A DNA stretch of 64,000 nucleotides. It comes from Polydactylus sextarius (Eukaryota > Chordata > Actinopteri > Polynemidae). Under the pieces are notes generated by a model that had not been told where the DNA came from, ran no database searches, and saw nothing but the letters and a program-made list of their open reading frames with translations. Position 1 is the first letter of the stretch; each line of letters starts with the position of its first letter. The stretch lies in the NCBI GenBank assembly GCA_016801845.1, contig CM028919.1, positions 10,192,001-10,256,000 of the forward strand. The letters run 5' to 3'. Below are positions 39,198 to 50,431 of the stretch, piece by piece. The translations under genes and the position numbers were made by a program.

Positions 39198-42100
39198 GGG
39201 AGACAGATACAATTAGCCAATTAATCTCAGTGACAGATAACTTTCTCCCAGTGGTGTGTTTATGTGACAGATGATTTGTCTGCTTTGGCTTCTGCTGAAG
39301 TGTCAGTGAGAGAGAATGAAGTTTTCAGTGAAAAGTGTTTAAAAGTTGTGTGATGAAGCTGGCAGAGATCGGTTCAACCTGACTGCATTAGTTGCTCCAC
39401 TCCCACTCGGTGATTACATTAGAAAAAAAAAACCTTTGGAAGGTCAATCACAAGTCTTTCTTGGAAGCATATTTCCATGAGATTTTTATCAGAATTGTTT
39501 TTTTGCCCTTTATGGAGTTGCCTAGAGACTTTCTGGCCTGATTCTTAATCCTGATCTGGTTTGTTCCATTTCCTACTTGTCCTCTGGTGGTAGTGAGAGC
39601 GTGACAGACCAACTGTAGACACTTCAACTCTCCCCTCTTCCCACTCTCTTGTCCATCACCCATTAGACTCAGGCAGTCCATCACCACAGTGTTTGTTTTT
39701 ACAGATAATTGTTCCATCATTGAATTTTAGGTTCCTTTTTGCCACAGAGATTAGGGGACCCTTGTTGTCAAAATACTTAACAGTGCAGTACAAATAGTCT
39801 AGCAATTTTCATGAGCAACAATTTCCATTAAGGTTTAATCAGCTAATTGTTTGTCATTTTAATTTAGCTGAATGCAGTTAAACTGCTGAGAGCCCTATTA
39901 TGTTTCTTAAAAAGATCAGAGAGGAGAGTTTATTTATTTCAAATGCTGTAAATGAGGGGTAGCTCCCAGCTTTGCATACTGTATCCATCATGCTAGTTTA
40001 TTATTTTTACTGGATCACAGAGTGAAAAAGCACAAGAAGCAACTGCTGCCGGTTATAGTGCCGGTCAGGGGAAAAGGGTCGACAAAATCCTGGCAGCCGT
40101 TCAAGTCCAAGGCTCAATGTGGAGAGCATAACTTTTTAAACATTGCCTGGGACCCAGCAGGAAAACCAAACATAAGACAGACTGTAAGATAAAGAGACAG
40201 TGAAGACGTGGAGTGGGATTGGAAGTGAGGGAGTGAGGGGTTTTGCAGGGTGATGTAAGTAGGAGGAGGGGGTTCCTCTGCGGCTGGAGAGATATCCCTC
40301 TTCCCATCTGCCAGCGGACAGCCTGTCCTCCCCTGAGCTATCTGAAGAATCTGGTCAGTCAGTGCAACATGGCGCCTCCTCAATCCCTCCAGCTGGCTGT
40401 TTGGGCCCTGTTTGGGGTGGTCTCCTGACAACTGGCCCCATCACCTCCCAGCACCCCCACCAGGATAGACCGATACACGCAGCAGCCTCTACATCCTCAG
40501 CTGCTGAGGCTGCACTGGGCTTCTTATTAGCATTTACATGGGATTGTCATATTAATATTTACAGGATTGGATTTTAATGTTTATGTCTGCGCAGATAATA
40601 TATTACAGGACTAAAGCATGGCTGGCAGTGCTCATTATTTCTACATGGAGATGTTGGCTCTCGCAGCACATTTTTCATTTCGCTCCTCTCCAGAGATGTT
40701 GTCAGGCCAACTGTTGGATAAACTGCCTCATGTGTGACTGATCACATGTGGTAGCTCTTCAAAAGATTTCCAGGGTGTGATGCAAGGCCACTGCACGTTA
40801 ACTTTCCCTGGACATTACAGTGTCCCCAACAACATCTGGAGCTCATTGTGACCCCCACATCATCAAACCCTTTTCCTGTGATTCAGCTGGCACAGAGGGC
40901 CGGCTCAGAAAGTGTGTAGTGACTTGTTTCCTGTGGCTGGATTTGTGAATGAAGTGGGAGGGGATGGCGTCAGACCCTAAACACTGTAGGAAGACCATGA
41001 ATGGATTCAAGTTGTATGGAAGGAGGCTGATTGCATTTTAAACAACTTGATCGTTTCAGTTGGATCATGCGATCATGCACATGCATGCTCTGCAATCATG
41101 ACTCTTGTAATTGAATTTCCGTTTACATGATGAACCTTTGATTTCATACGTTACATAAAGTATAAGGAGTTTTGTTTGATCACTGATTCCATAATAAGTT
41201 GCAGATTTTACTGACTTTCCAGTGCAAAAGAATAAACCCTTCATTTATATAAAGGCCTCTCAGTCGCTCCTTATTTGTTGATTATTTAATTTTCCAATCT
41301 TCCAAAAATAACAATTATATGGCAGCCATTAGGTGCCTTACCTCGCCCTTGTCTGCAGAATAGTGAGTCAACATTGTGTAAAGACAATAGTGGCAAGGGA
41401 TAGCTTTAACAGGACAGACGTATAAAAGGCGCCATTGTTTCCTAGAATCGCCAAAAAGTAGAGAGGAAATAGATTCAGGAAAAAAAAAAAGTCAAAAAGA
41501 AAACCCCGTCAGTGTGGGACCATGTTCTGTTTGGATTGGGAGGTTCAGGAACCGGGAGGAATGTGGAGAGCCCAAGTGAGCAACAGAGAAATATTTCTTC
41601 CAGTGGAGGCTGTTTTTTAAAGGAATGGGTTATTATAGTTGGCCAGTTAAACCCCTTCAAATAGCCATGACATCATGGCTGGGCTTGGTGCTGCAGGGGA
41701 CAAACAAAGGAGGGTTTGTACCCAGAGAACCCTAGAGAGCTTTGGGGGTTTCGGGGGGACTCAGAGGGAGGCAGAACGAGGGGGTTAGAAGTCACATCTG
41801 GTCTCTTTACCTGACCCAATCAAACCCTGAGAGGGAATCAAGTGTGCCAAACTACATCTAGAAAAATCCACCATGAGCCCGCATTGAACCTGAAATCAAA
41901 ACGAAGCACGAAAGGTACCGAGCTGGCTGGTAGCTTTTCCTTTTGGAGTGTTTTTTAAAAAAGTGAACTTGGTCTTTACAAAGTGACATTGTCTCGCCTT
42001 CTGGTTTGATTCGTTGCTTGGAAATACTGAATGACTTAGGCAGCCATGTCTAATGTGAACTGACACCTCAGCAGTATCGCATTAAATCATTTAATAGCAG

Positions 42101-44452
42101 CTTCTCTTCAATAATCATCTTCTTTATGTCTCAGAGGAGCCTGACCTGCTGGGTTAATGCATCAGTGCTGAAGTCCAAACGATTGATGCACATAACAAAC
42201 CGTCGATTACGTTTCACTCATTATATTTTCTCTAAGCCAGGTCTTAGCACCGCTGCATGATGTCAGCCAATGACATAAACTCCACAGCTGTCTCCTGAAA
42301 CTGGGCTTATGAAAACTGATCATGTTACTTCCAAATGCTTGCAGCATTTGCAAGCATGCACCCCGCTCAGAGGAGCCTATCTATAAATGCTAAATTTACT
42401 CAGACAGAGCCAAGAACACTTTGCTGGAACTGCATGGTGTTGGGTCGCCGCCACAAGAGCTGTGACAGTGACTGAATCAAAAAAACAGACTTAAAACAGG
42501 CGTCAACAGTAGCTACACAGCTACAATATCACAGATATTTTCTTATAACTTGCAGAAATGCATTTACAGTAGAGAAAATTCAGAAACATGTGGCTAATGA
42601 TAAATTATTACCGTATGGAGCTTGAGATAAAGTAAATCCCTACGCAGTTCACCTAGGCCACATCACACAGCTATAATTTAGAACTGCAATGCTGAGATGT
42701 GGTTAACAGCTCAGCAAAAAGCCTGTAAGTGGACCTTGACTCAAGATCTTTTCTCAAACTGTGTTTTATATCTGTTTAATATCAGGTCTGCAAGCTTTTC
42801 TCAAAAGGCACAAAAGGTTATTCCCTGAAGTCTGTAATTGACAGCAGCTGTTTCAGTGTCATCAGTTCGAACGAACACACAAGACCTTCTATAACTTTAT
42901 TCACGTTACAGTCTCTACTGTCAGGCTTTACGACGGTTTCTAAGGTCTTTACCTTCTGTTGTTTCAATGCAGTCACACATTTAGCTGTAAGAGTTGTTTT
43001 ATCTCAACAGAATAAAAAAGAAAAGATTTACACCTCACTGTTTTGTTTGGCACTCAACTCTTCTGTCCTGCTGTGTTTACAGATGACTCTGATAAAACTG
43101 GACCCCGAGCAGCTGATGGAGCAGAGTCTGATCTGGGCACCGATGGTGTGTCAGACAAATTTGGTAAGTGCTCTGCTTGCTTGGCATTGTATCAGTGCTG
43201 CAGCGCTAAATTAAAAGACAATAATAGTGGTTTTGTATGTTTTATATCACATGGGCTTTCAGCAGCTATTTGCAAACCATGCTGCTTTTTTTTTTTTCTT
43301 TTAAGGCAGTCACTGTGTTTCTTTTAATCTCTGCATCGTATAAAATCTATTAGTGAAACGTCAAGTCTGCATTTAATTATGTCAAATTTACATTATTGTA
43401 GTTTGGTTGTTCAGTTTTATTGCACATTGATTCAAAGAGTCTGCGTTGCTTTAATCTACTATTATATTAAATTTTTGATCAAAGTAATAGTGTTGATGTA
43501 CGCTGTGATAGAGAGAACTCAAGCGAGTTTGTCCGCTGTTTGGTTTCCAAACCATATGGAAAAAAATAAAAATTAACATTCCTTGGGACAGAAGGAATCT
43601 GTATCTGAAAATTTAAAACTCCTGTATGTGTAAAAAAAAAAAAGGAGGTCAGCAAAAGTTGAACATTTTTGGGTGTGATATACGGGTAAGAAGATTAAAA
43701 AATACTGCTATGGTTGTTTAAAATGAGGGTGAATTAAATACTAAAGTAACTAAATTTTAATTCTTTTTATGCCCAAAGTGCGTCCTCGCTTCACGCAGCC
43801 CGCCAAGATGAGAAAGAGGGTAATCGCTCGTCCTGTCGGCAGCACGGTGAGACTCAAATGCACGGCCAGTGGAAACCCTCAGCCGGACATAGTTTGGCTG
43901 AAGGACGACCGGCCGCTGACGGAGCAGGAGGTCGGCGAGGGTCGTCAGAAGAAGTGGACGCTGAGTCTGAAGAACCTGACGCCAGAGCACAGCGGCAGAT
44001 ACACGTGCAGGGTCTCCAATCAGGCGGGGGAGATCAACGCCACGTATAAAGTGGAGGTCATACGTGAGTATCCTGCAGAGAAGACGGAGCTGTACGCAAA
44101 CCAAACATGTTCACCTGGAAACCCAAGAGCTAACGCATGACGTTCGGCAAATTCATCGAAGTGATTACGTCTCTTAGCATGGATCATTTTTTATGATCTT
44201 TTGTACATTGCTCCGGGAAATAAAAACTATAATCACTGTAATAGTTGGTCTGATTTTGACCGAGGAAGAAATGCAACCTTTAAAATATCTTCTCTCTGAT
44301 CTACCTTCTCTTAATGTCTGATTGCGATCAGCAGGTCTTATTCATATCCATGATGAATGTGCTTGTGTAATTATGTATATGAGAAGCATATTGAGGAAAC
44401 AGGCCTGAGAGCGAGGGCTTGTGCCCTGATGTTTGCACAGAGAGCGAGAGAC

Positions 44453-44483
<31 letters not shown>

Positions 44484-46480
44484 CTGTTCAACTCAGGGAC
44501 CCTCCACCCAATCTGGAGCTGATTAAAGCCCAGCTGTCTGCCAGACCCACTGCCCCCCCCCCCTTCATCCCATGAGAAATGTGTGCTGTACAACCAGGAG
44601 CAAAGAAAGAGAGGAAACTAATCACACATACTTCTTGTGTTACATGTGGTATTCCTCCCTCTCTGTCAATTATAAGTTCGAAGCCCAAGGCTAATAACGG
44701 CACAGACAACTAAGACCTCTTCTATCTGCAGAGGGGCTGTCATGTCGAAAGACGCGTGCGTGTGTCCTGACAGTTTCTCTTTGTGTGTGTTTATGCAGAG
44801 AGGACAAACTGCAAGCCTGTTTTGACAGGAACTCATCCAGTCAACACAACGGTGGACTACGGAGGCACCACATCATTCCAGTGTAAAGTGAGGAGTGACG
44901 TTAAGCCTGTGATTCAGTGGCTAAAACGCGTCGAGTCACACGAAGAAGGCCAACACAACTCCATCATCGAGGTGGGGGACCACCGATTCGTTGTGCTGCC
45001 CACCGGAGAGGTGTGGTCCAGGCCAGACGGGTCGTACCTCAACAAGCTGCTCATTACTCGCGCCAAAGAGGAGGACGCCGGCATGTACATCTGCTTAGGC
45101 GCCAACACCATGGGCTACAGCTTCCGCAGTGCCTTCCTCACCGTGCTGCCAGGTGAGGCCTGGGGAATGTCTGTTTATGGGGTGTCACTGCCGCCACCAC
45201 AGCGTTGCAAACATGCAGCAGAGGCAGCAAATCAGCAGCTCGGACAAAAATCTGTGCCAGTTTGTATGTTCTATGTGGTTGTTTATCGTTGAGATCAACA
45301 TCAGAGAAACGTCAAGTTGACGTGAACTTGAGATGACGTGCGGTACATGTCAGTGTAAATGTAGACAGATGACGAACAAAGTAACACTGACAAGGCCAAA
45401 TGCTTTGCTGGAACCTGTTTTAAATCAGTTTTTAATATTGTTTGAACATGTCATAACATTCTATGTCACAAACAAAAAAAAAAAAACATGTCAACTTTAG
45501 CGGGCAACTTCAGTCCATTTCCCAGAACCCTGAACTCCACTGAGGTGATTTTTAGTTTGCTGAAATATATTATTACATATTCAGTTTAGTCAGTTTCAGT
45601 GTCATTTTTCCAAATATGAAGATTTACTGCTTTTCTCTGTTTTATTTTAAATCAGTTAACTTTAGAGTTTGTTTGATTGTCAAAACCCGTCTTAAATACA
45701 GAACTTCAGTAACACTCTTACAGGTGTTTGCGTACGGGACTAAAGTGTGTTCCAGTTTTTATATTATATTGCTATTATATTTGTATATTGACTAAATAAT
45801 AAATATGAAAATCTTACCCAATGTCAGTTCATATTCATGAGACCTGAGACCATTTTAAAAAGATAAAGCAGCATAAATGAAGGGTGGAAGAATGAAGCTA
45901 ATAACTTAATCGATGATGAACAAACTGTTGTTTCTGTATTAAAGCTCTTATGTTTGGAGTCGTAGCAATCTCTCGTAACACTTAAGAGTTGAGGACTTGT
46001 TTTGATCTTTCTCTTTTTTTGGTCTCTTCTTTTGCAGACACGAAGCCTCCCATCACGCGTATGTTCCCTCCATCCTCCAGCTCCCTCCCCTGGCCTGTGA
46101 TCATCGGCATACCTGCTGGAATAGTGTTCATCTTCGGTACGGTGCTGCTGTGGTTTTGCCAGAGCAGAAAACATTGTCCTCCTCCTTCTCCTCCAGCTGC
46201 TGCTGCTGCTGCTCAGGTGCTGCAGAGCTCCCAGCGGCTGCCGTACCGAGAGAGAGACAGGGGCTGTGCGGTGGCTCCGTCCTCCGGTCCGGAGAAAGAC
46301 TGCTTAGGCTCCGTGAACTATGAGGAGTACCTGGCGCAGCAGCAGCTCCTCCTCAGCCAGGGAGGACCGACAATTCCCCCTAAAGTGTACCCCAAAATCT
46401 ACACAGACATCCACACGCACACTCACTCTCACGTGGACGGAAAAGTACATCAGCATCAGCACATTCATTTCCAGTGTTAG
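20612..46480 (+). CDS. fgfrl1: fgfrl1 (fibroblast growth factor receptor-like 1), complete
   Basis: Single-pass FGF-binding receptor with three Ig domains and no kinase domain; in other vertebrates it acts as an adhesion or decoy-type FGF receptor. Six coding exons, all phase 1 joins: 20612-20696, 36894-37166, 43083-43163, 43779-44063, 44799-45152, 46038-46480. They give 506 residues (human 504). Order: signal peptide (1 to about 28), Ig1 (about 29-119), acidic linker, Ig2 (about 147-241), Ig3 (about 242-359), membrane helix (about 379-400), and a cytoplasmic tail with a tyrosine motif and His-rich end. ATG 20612 was chosen as first in the exon with A at -3; an in-frame ATG at 20633 would shorten the signal peptide. 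Teleosts can have two copies; which one this is cannot be told. Confidence 0.97.
20981..21026. repeat. compound (GT)n(GA)n microsatellite
   Basis: About 13 GT units (20981-21007) pass directly into about 10 GA units, near the start of fgfrl1 intron 1. Confidence 0.9.
22749..22778. repeat. (CA)n microsatellite
   Basis: Fifteen uninterrupted CA units in fgfrl1 intron 1. Confidence 0.95.
26780..27260. repeat. decayed repeat with internal tandem units
   Basis: Four degenerate copies of one motif recur at roughly 110-140 bp spacing (about 26795, 26925, 27050 and 27180). They have the form of GGATTNCCATGAAATTT, then GTACAGAC, TTCATGG and CCAGAGG. I recognise this pattern from a common interspersed repeat of percomorph fishes; the family name is not certain. 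Confidence 0.6.
28939..29100. repeat. interspersed repeat fragment
   Basis: GCAGTAGTTCCCAACCTTTT followed by AAATAAAACAATGTGTACTTGTGA and AGTTCAAGCAAAGACTGTGT resembles a repeat end often seen in teleost genomes (hAT-like tail). The call rests on memory of the pattern. Confidence 0.4.
30815..30912. mobile_element. short MITE-like inverted-repeat element
   Basis: About 98 bp bounded by imperfect inverted repeats: CAGGTAGAGGACTTTCCATAA on the left and TTATGGAAAGTCTGTAACCTG on the right. The inner 12 bp (GACTTTCCATAA) are perfect. No coding capacity and no clear target duplication. Confidence 0.5.
31253..31303. repeat. (CA)n microsatellite
   Basis: About 25 uninterrupted CA units, the longest in the window. 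Confidence 0.95.
33987..34165. repeat. decayed inverted-repeat element
   Basis: GGAAATAGTTCACTACTTTGG at one end and TGTGCTAAGCTAACT, TGTAGCTTTACA and ATCTAACTCTCAGAAGAAA further on match, in order, an abundant non-autonomous fish repeat that I recognise. The family name is not certain. Confidence 0.5.
36894..37166 (+). CDS. fgfrl1: fgfrl1 Ig-like domain 1 exon
   Basis: Encodes [13 protein letters not shown] through INYTLIVI. The Ig cysteines are in [12 protein letters not shown] and [12 protein letters not shown], with the core Trp in MWTKD. The match to FGFRL1 Ig1 is near complete, including IHSGWIRFR. The acceptor is TTCAG and the donor is ATT G|GTGAGT. Confidence 0.97.
37167..43082 (+). 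other. fgfrl1: fgfrl1 intron 2 (5.9 kb)
   Basis: Non-coding. It holds a CA microsatellite (39164-39195) and a nested inverted repeat near 42335-42358, where ATGCTTGC is mirrored by GCAAGCAT. Nothing else stands out. Confidence 0.8.
39164..39195. repeat. (CA)n microsatellite
   Basis: Sixteen CA units in fgfrl1 intron 2. Confidence 0.95.
43083..43163 (+). CDS. fgfrl1: fgfrl1 linker exon
   Basis: A 27-codon exon rich in Asp, Glu, Gly and Ser (DDSDKTGP... DKFG) between Ig1 and Ig2. It corresponds to the variable human linker. Its length is a multiple of three and both ends are phase 1, so skipping it would keep the frame. Confidence 0.9.
43164..43778 (+). other. fgfrl1: fgfrl1 intron 3
   Basis: Short AT-rich intron of 615 bp between the linker and Ig2 exons; acceptor TTTTTATGCCCAAAG. 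No feature seen. Confidence 0.85.
43779..44063 (+). CDS. fgfrl1: fgfrl1 Ig-like domain 2 exon
   Basis: Encodes [20 protein letters not shown] through [10 protein letters not shown]. It includes the basic heparin-binding-type stretch [13 protein letters not shown], the Ig cysteines in LKCTASG and YTCRVSNQ, and an N-glycosylation site (NAT). In other FGFRL1 proteins this domain with Ig3 binds FGF and heparin. Confidence 0.97.
44064..44798 (+). other. fgfrl1: fgfrl1 intron 4
   Basis: Intron of 735 bp. A (GA)n tract at about 44445-44483 is the only structure noticed. Confidence 0.85.
44445..44483. repeat. (GA)n purine tract
   Basis: Interrupted GA repeat, uninterrupted from about 44461 to 44483, in fgfrl1 intron 4. 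Confidence 0.85.
44799..45152 (+). CDS. fgfrl1: fgfrl1 Ig-like domain 3 exon
   Basis: One 354-bp exon encodes the whole third Ig domain. Ig cysteines are in [11 protein letters not shown] and [11 protein letters not shown], and there is an NTT glycosylation site. The match to human is very high ([40 protein letters not shown]). FGFRs proper use alternative IIIb/IIIc exons here; only one form is present. Confidence 0.97.
45153..46037 (+). other. fgfrl1: fgfrl1 intron 5
   Basis: Intron of 885 bp, AT-rich, with an A run near 45475-45486. No other feature seen. Confidence 0.85.
46038..46480 (+). CDS. fgfrl1: fgfrl1 transmembrane and cytoplasmic tail exon
   Basis: Encodes a short stalk, a membrane helix ([20 protein letters not shown]), an Ala run, and a variable tail ending in a conserved block: a tyrosine-based motif (VYPKIYTDI) and a His-rich end (HTHTHSHV... 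[10 protein letters not shown]). In human FGFRL1 the tandem tyrosine motif controls endocytosis and the His-rich end binds zinc. There is no kinase domain. Stop TAG is at 46478-46480. Confidence 0.95.
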
Positions 46481-47780
46481 CCTCAGTGCCAAATACTCCA
46501 CTAACTGCTCCAGTGTCTCAGACGGAGAATCAGCTGTGGACTGAACAGCAGCTCCTGAGTGTCATTCACTTGGCATTACTCTAACCCAAATCATACATGG
46601 ACTCTTCTCATAGCTGGACATTGTTGGGAGAGAGAGTGTGTGAGTGTGTGTTTATGTATGTGTGTGTGAGAGTGTGTGTGGAAAAACAGTGGCCAGTGAC
46701 ACACACTTTGTTTTTGTTTTTTTTTTTTTTGTTTTGTTTTTTTAACATCCAACCTTCCATATTTGGTGCTTCTTCTGTTTTTTGTTCTTAACCTTCAGAT
46801 TCTCACACCACTAAAATTCATTCATCCTTGTTTTGCACTTAGTTAAAAAAAGGACAAGGAAATTAGCGGCGTGTGAGTTAAATCGCAGCTATTCAGGCCA
46901 GCTGGAGACGCCGTTGTCCTCTGCAGTCGAGAATTATTTTATTTTATTTTATTTTTTTTTAATTTTCCTACTTGTGTTGTCTGAAGACGGAGGTTCAGTT
47001 GTATCGTTCATATAATCAACTGTCGGATCTCAGATGCTTGGTTGGTTCTGCCTGGTAATGAAGATGGTACACGAGATTTAACAAAAGGGCTGGTTTCATA
47101 CTCCTACTCAGGTAGTCCTTTTGTTTTGTTAAGGATGCATCATGTTTAAAATGCTGACCACTATCCTTTATGTCACCTTTCTCCATCCCTCACTTCTTCT
47201 TCTTTGATAAAAGTGATATAGAGTAGGCTGGTAGGTTAATTATTTTATAGCCTGTTAATGGCATGTCAACCTTGCCTAAGACTGCAAGGGATGGAAGAAT
47301 TGTGTTTCCATGTTAACTGAATTGGTCATAGTTATCATTTTTTATTTTTTATTTTAGTTAGATTCCCATCACTAGTCAGTAGCATGTTGAGATAAACCAG
47401 CAGAGGTTGAGTCATTCGGACCTTATCCACCCACAGTATATGAAGCTGTAGTCATTTATAATCAAATTGAGTCATGAATATTTAATTTATTTTGTTAAAA
47501 AAATGTATCAAAAGTTTATTTTTCAGAGTAAGGCTGTTTTACATATCTATGTAATGTTATTAAAATATACTGTTGTTGTCTATAGAACATTTTGAGTAAT
47601 TTGTCACCCAGTTTAATCACATTTAGTTCGTGCCAATATTTAGATACTTCTGTATGTAATTGGTTATATTTGACAATCTTGTATGATGTACTCTGTTCAA
47701 GACTCAAAAACCAAATCATCGAAAAGTTTGATGGTTTGGTAGTTTGATTAAATGACCTGAAACAAATTAGTCACATGCTT
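46481..47780 (+). other. fgfrl1: fgfrl1 3' UTR (extent inferred)
   Basis: Follows the fgfrl1 stop. It is AT-rich with GT-rich and T-rich patches. No AATAAA was found; ATTAAA variants at 47569-47574 and 47747-47752 are the best candidate signals, implying a 3' UTR of about 1.1-1.3 kb. Confidence 0.4.
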
Positions 47781-48620
47781 TGCGACAAATTCATGTATTT
47801 GCTGGAACTGATCTGTGTTTAATTTTCAAGTTGTTTTCTGGAGGAGGCGTAAAAAAAAAGTTCTTGTGAAGGAAGAACCCTCAGCGGCAGCAGCTACCAG
47901 TCCTAAAAAAAAAAAAAAAAAAAAGAAATTGAGAGTTGTTGAGGTTCTGGGCACAGACAGGTCAGCTTTCCTCCTTTGAGCCAGCTGAAGTGTCTGCTGA
48001 GGGTGACACAGAGGGCAGCCAGCGGAGGGACACAAGTTGCCGGGATGAATGACTCAATAGATACTGTACAGACACAAGAGCAGTCTCACAGTCCCTTTAT
48101 AGATGAGTGATGGCCCCTGCAAGACTACACCGAGTGACCAGCATCTTGTCCCATTTAAGTGAATTGACCCTCTCCGTCTCCCCCCTGGTCCGCACCGCCA
48201 CCTCATTCATCTCCAATCTAGGTAGGATTTCCTTTCACCATTTAGGAAGTGTATTGTCCTGCTCTGGGAGTGATGTGACAGGACCCTGTGATTGCTCAGG
48301 GAAGAAGGGGAGCATTGTATCAGGTGAGCTCTTGTTTTGTTGTAAGTATTGCAGGATGGGGATGAGCTTTGGCTCCAGACAAAGAGGTGAGTGTATTGTG
48401 CGTTTAAACTAGAAATGTTACACAGAGCAAAACGTTTTTCAGGCTTTAGCCATGTTACTTCAATATCCACAAGCAAACCTTTAAGATGAGTCACAATGAT
48501 ACAACACTGCCCCCTAGTGCTGTCAAACAGTAATTGTGCAGAAATTAAAAGAAAAAGCAGCGACTTTGACCATTTTAAACAATTAAAAAAAGACCACGTG
48601 CTTAAACCTTGCAAATCATC
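47781..48620. other. convergent intergenic region fgfrl1/tacc3
   Basis: About 0.85 kb between the inferred 3' ends of two convergent genes. It holds an A20 run (47905-47924) and a CTCF-like motif (48507-48520). An open frame at 48107-48412 (101 codons) has no recognisable similarity and is not called a gene. Confidence 0.6.
48507..48520 (-). promoter_or_regulatory. CTCF-like motif between fgfrl1 and tacc3
   Basis: On the minus strand this reads GCACTAGGGGGCAG, 13 of 14 matches to CCASYAGRKGGCRS (only the first base differs). It is oriented opposite to the motif upstream of fgfrl1. Confidence 0.45.
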
Positions 48621-48635
48621 TTTATTAATTTTATT
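48621..48635 (-). terminator. tacc3: tacc3 poly(A) signals
   Basis: Two AATAAA hexamers on the minus strand (48630-48635 and 48621-48626) lie about 120-135 bases past the tacc3 stop codon, giving a short 3' UTR. Confidence 0.6.
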
Positions 48636-48756
48636 ACAGTACTCTGAACATTGATAAAGACAAAACATGAACAAAATCACAGACCAACAAAGAAAAAGTA
48701 TTAAAACACTTAATTTTTTTTTTTTTTTTACAAACTAAATGTATTTACAAATGAGC

Positions 48757-50431
48757 TCAGCCCTTCTGGACTTTGGTGATGAGTTCGTCACAGAGTTTGG
48801 TCAATTCTTCAGCCTCCTTCTCCTGAGAAATTAGAAAAAGAAAACATTATTATTTTATGTTTAATTAAGGTTCCTATAAAAAAACAAAACTATTTCATGT
48901 ATAATGTGGTCACTTGCCTTCTGGTCCAGACTCTTTTCCAGTGACTGCACCTTCAGCTGCTCCCGGCGCAGCTGAGCCTGTAGAGCCGACACCTCGGCTT
49001 TGTACTTGGACCGCACGTCTGCGATTTCTTGATTTGCACTGAGGAGAAACAATAAATTACGATCAGCCGCTGGAAGTCTCGCAATTCACACGAAACGCAG
49101 TAAAGTCAAGTTTCTTACTGGCCAATTTTCTCCTCAGCGTGAGCTTTAAGTGTCTGGTAGCGCTGCTCCTCCTTCTTGATCCTTGCCAGGTAGTCCTGAG
49201 CACAAGCTTTAGAGTTTCTTCGTTCTGGGGAAACGGACACAGAAAACAACTCAACATTAAACTACCACAGCTTCGGTGAAATCATACAAAATGGCAAGTA
49301 TTTGTGGTTTATAACAGGAAGAGTATTTATGTTTTCTTTACCTTTTTGTACCCCTCAATAACGTCCTTGTACTTCTCCAGCCTCTTGAAAAGCTCAGAGA
49401 ACGATCTCTCCATGGCGTTCAGGTCATTGGATATTTGCTCCTTCTCCAGCAGAACGGCGTTGAGCTTTGCCTGAGCCGTCTCTCTCTCCGTCTCTTGATC
49501 GGCTGGATGATGTCAGAAAGTTGAAAAGCTATTTAATACGCTGTTTAGTCGACAAGGCTTAGTTATAATATATCAGTCGGTGTGTATGGAACATAACCTG
49601 TAACTTACACATCATCTTGGCGATCATGAGCTCAAACTCTGCAATGATTTTCCTGTGTAGAAAGAAAAGAGTTTGTTAGCGTCTTGAAATACTGCGTCTA
49701 AATATTTAATGCAAAAGAAACGACATTAAGAAGATTCACCTCATTTCTTGGCCGTCGTCGAGTTGCTTTTTATACTTTGCGCTCCACTGCTCCTCTTTTT
49801 CCTGTCCCTGTTTGAGAAAAATGCAAAGTATTTAGTGTCATTCCTTAAAGTTTTAAACAAGTCTGATTCTCATTTTGCAGCATTAATTCTGACAAACATC
49901 TTATTTAATGTTTACAAATGGAAAAACATTCTGTCTAAATGATGAGAATATTAATCAATACATTTGCACAAGATTTACAATCCTGCAAGCATGACAGTAA
50001 TTTGATATTTGACGGTTAAACATGGGTCTTTGATTTTGGTTAGTTGTGTTTAATCTGTTGTTTGTTGTGGCTGAATCAGATTAGTCTAAACTGCTCCAAG
50101 AATTGTTTAAAAGTCCACTCAAACCACATCAACATTGTCCAATGTGGTTACTTGTGGTGTATGAATAAAGAGCTTTTTTGCGCTGATTCAAACAAAGTGA
50201 CGTCAAATGGAAAACGTCTTCTGGCTTTTGAAGCAACTGCTGTTATCTATCAGATTTTAAAAAAATAAATAATTAATTAAAAAAATATTGAGCAGTACGT
50301 ACTTCTGCCTGGACTTTGGCAATGGCTGCATCCATGTCTTTCTGACTGTACTTCAGCACCTCAATAATGGCGTCCTCAGTGGTTCCCGGCTGTGAGAAAG
50401 GAGGAACGAAGCTCTCGAGGATCGGAGGAGG
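48757..50431 (-). CDS. tacc3: tacc3 C-terminal TACC coiled-coil exons
   Basis: Eight exons (50431-50303, 49807-49740, 49652-49609, 49502-49342, 49224-49119, 49038-48918, 48822-48757, with the coiled coil starting late in the first) encode the heptad-rich TACC domain. Landmarks: [50 protein letters not shown], the [20 protein letters not shown] block and [15 protein letters not shown] at the end. This domain drives dimerisation and ch-TOG binding in the family. The frame is interrupted within 49119-49224. Confidence 0.93.

Noticed and set aside
44660..44700. tRNA B-box-like AGTTCGAAGCC
   Set aside because: No A-box or cloverleaf can be formed around it.
43083..45152. Alternative IIIb/IIIc-type third Ig exons as in true FGF receptors
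   Set aside because: A single exon encodes all of Ig3 and no second version is seen in the introns.
48107..48412. 101-codon open frame between fgfrl1 and tacc3
   Set aside because: No recognisable domain, no splice context, and in the expected 3' intergenic region; consistent with chance.
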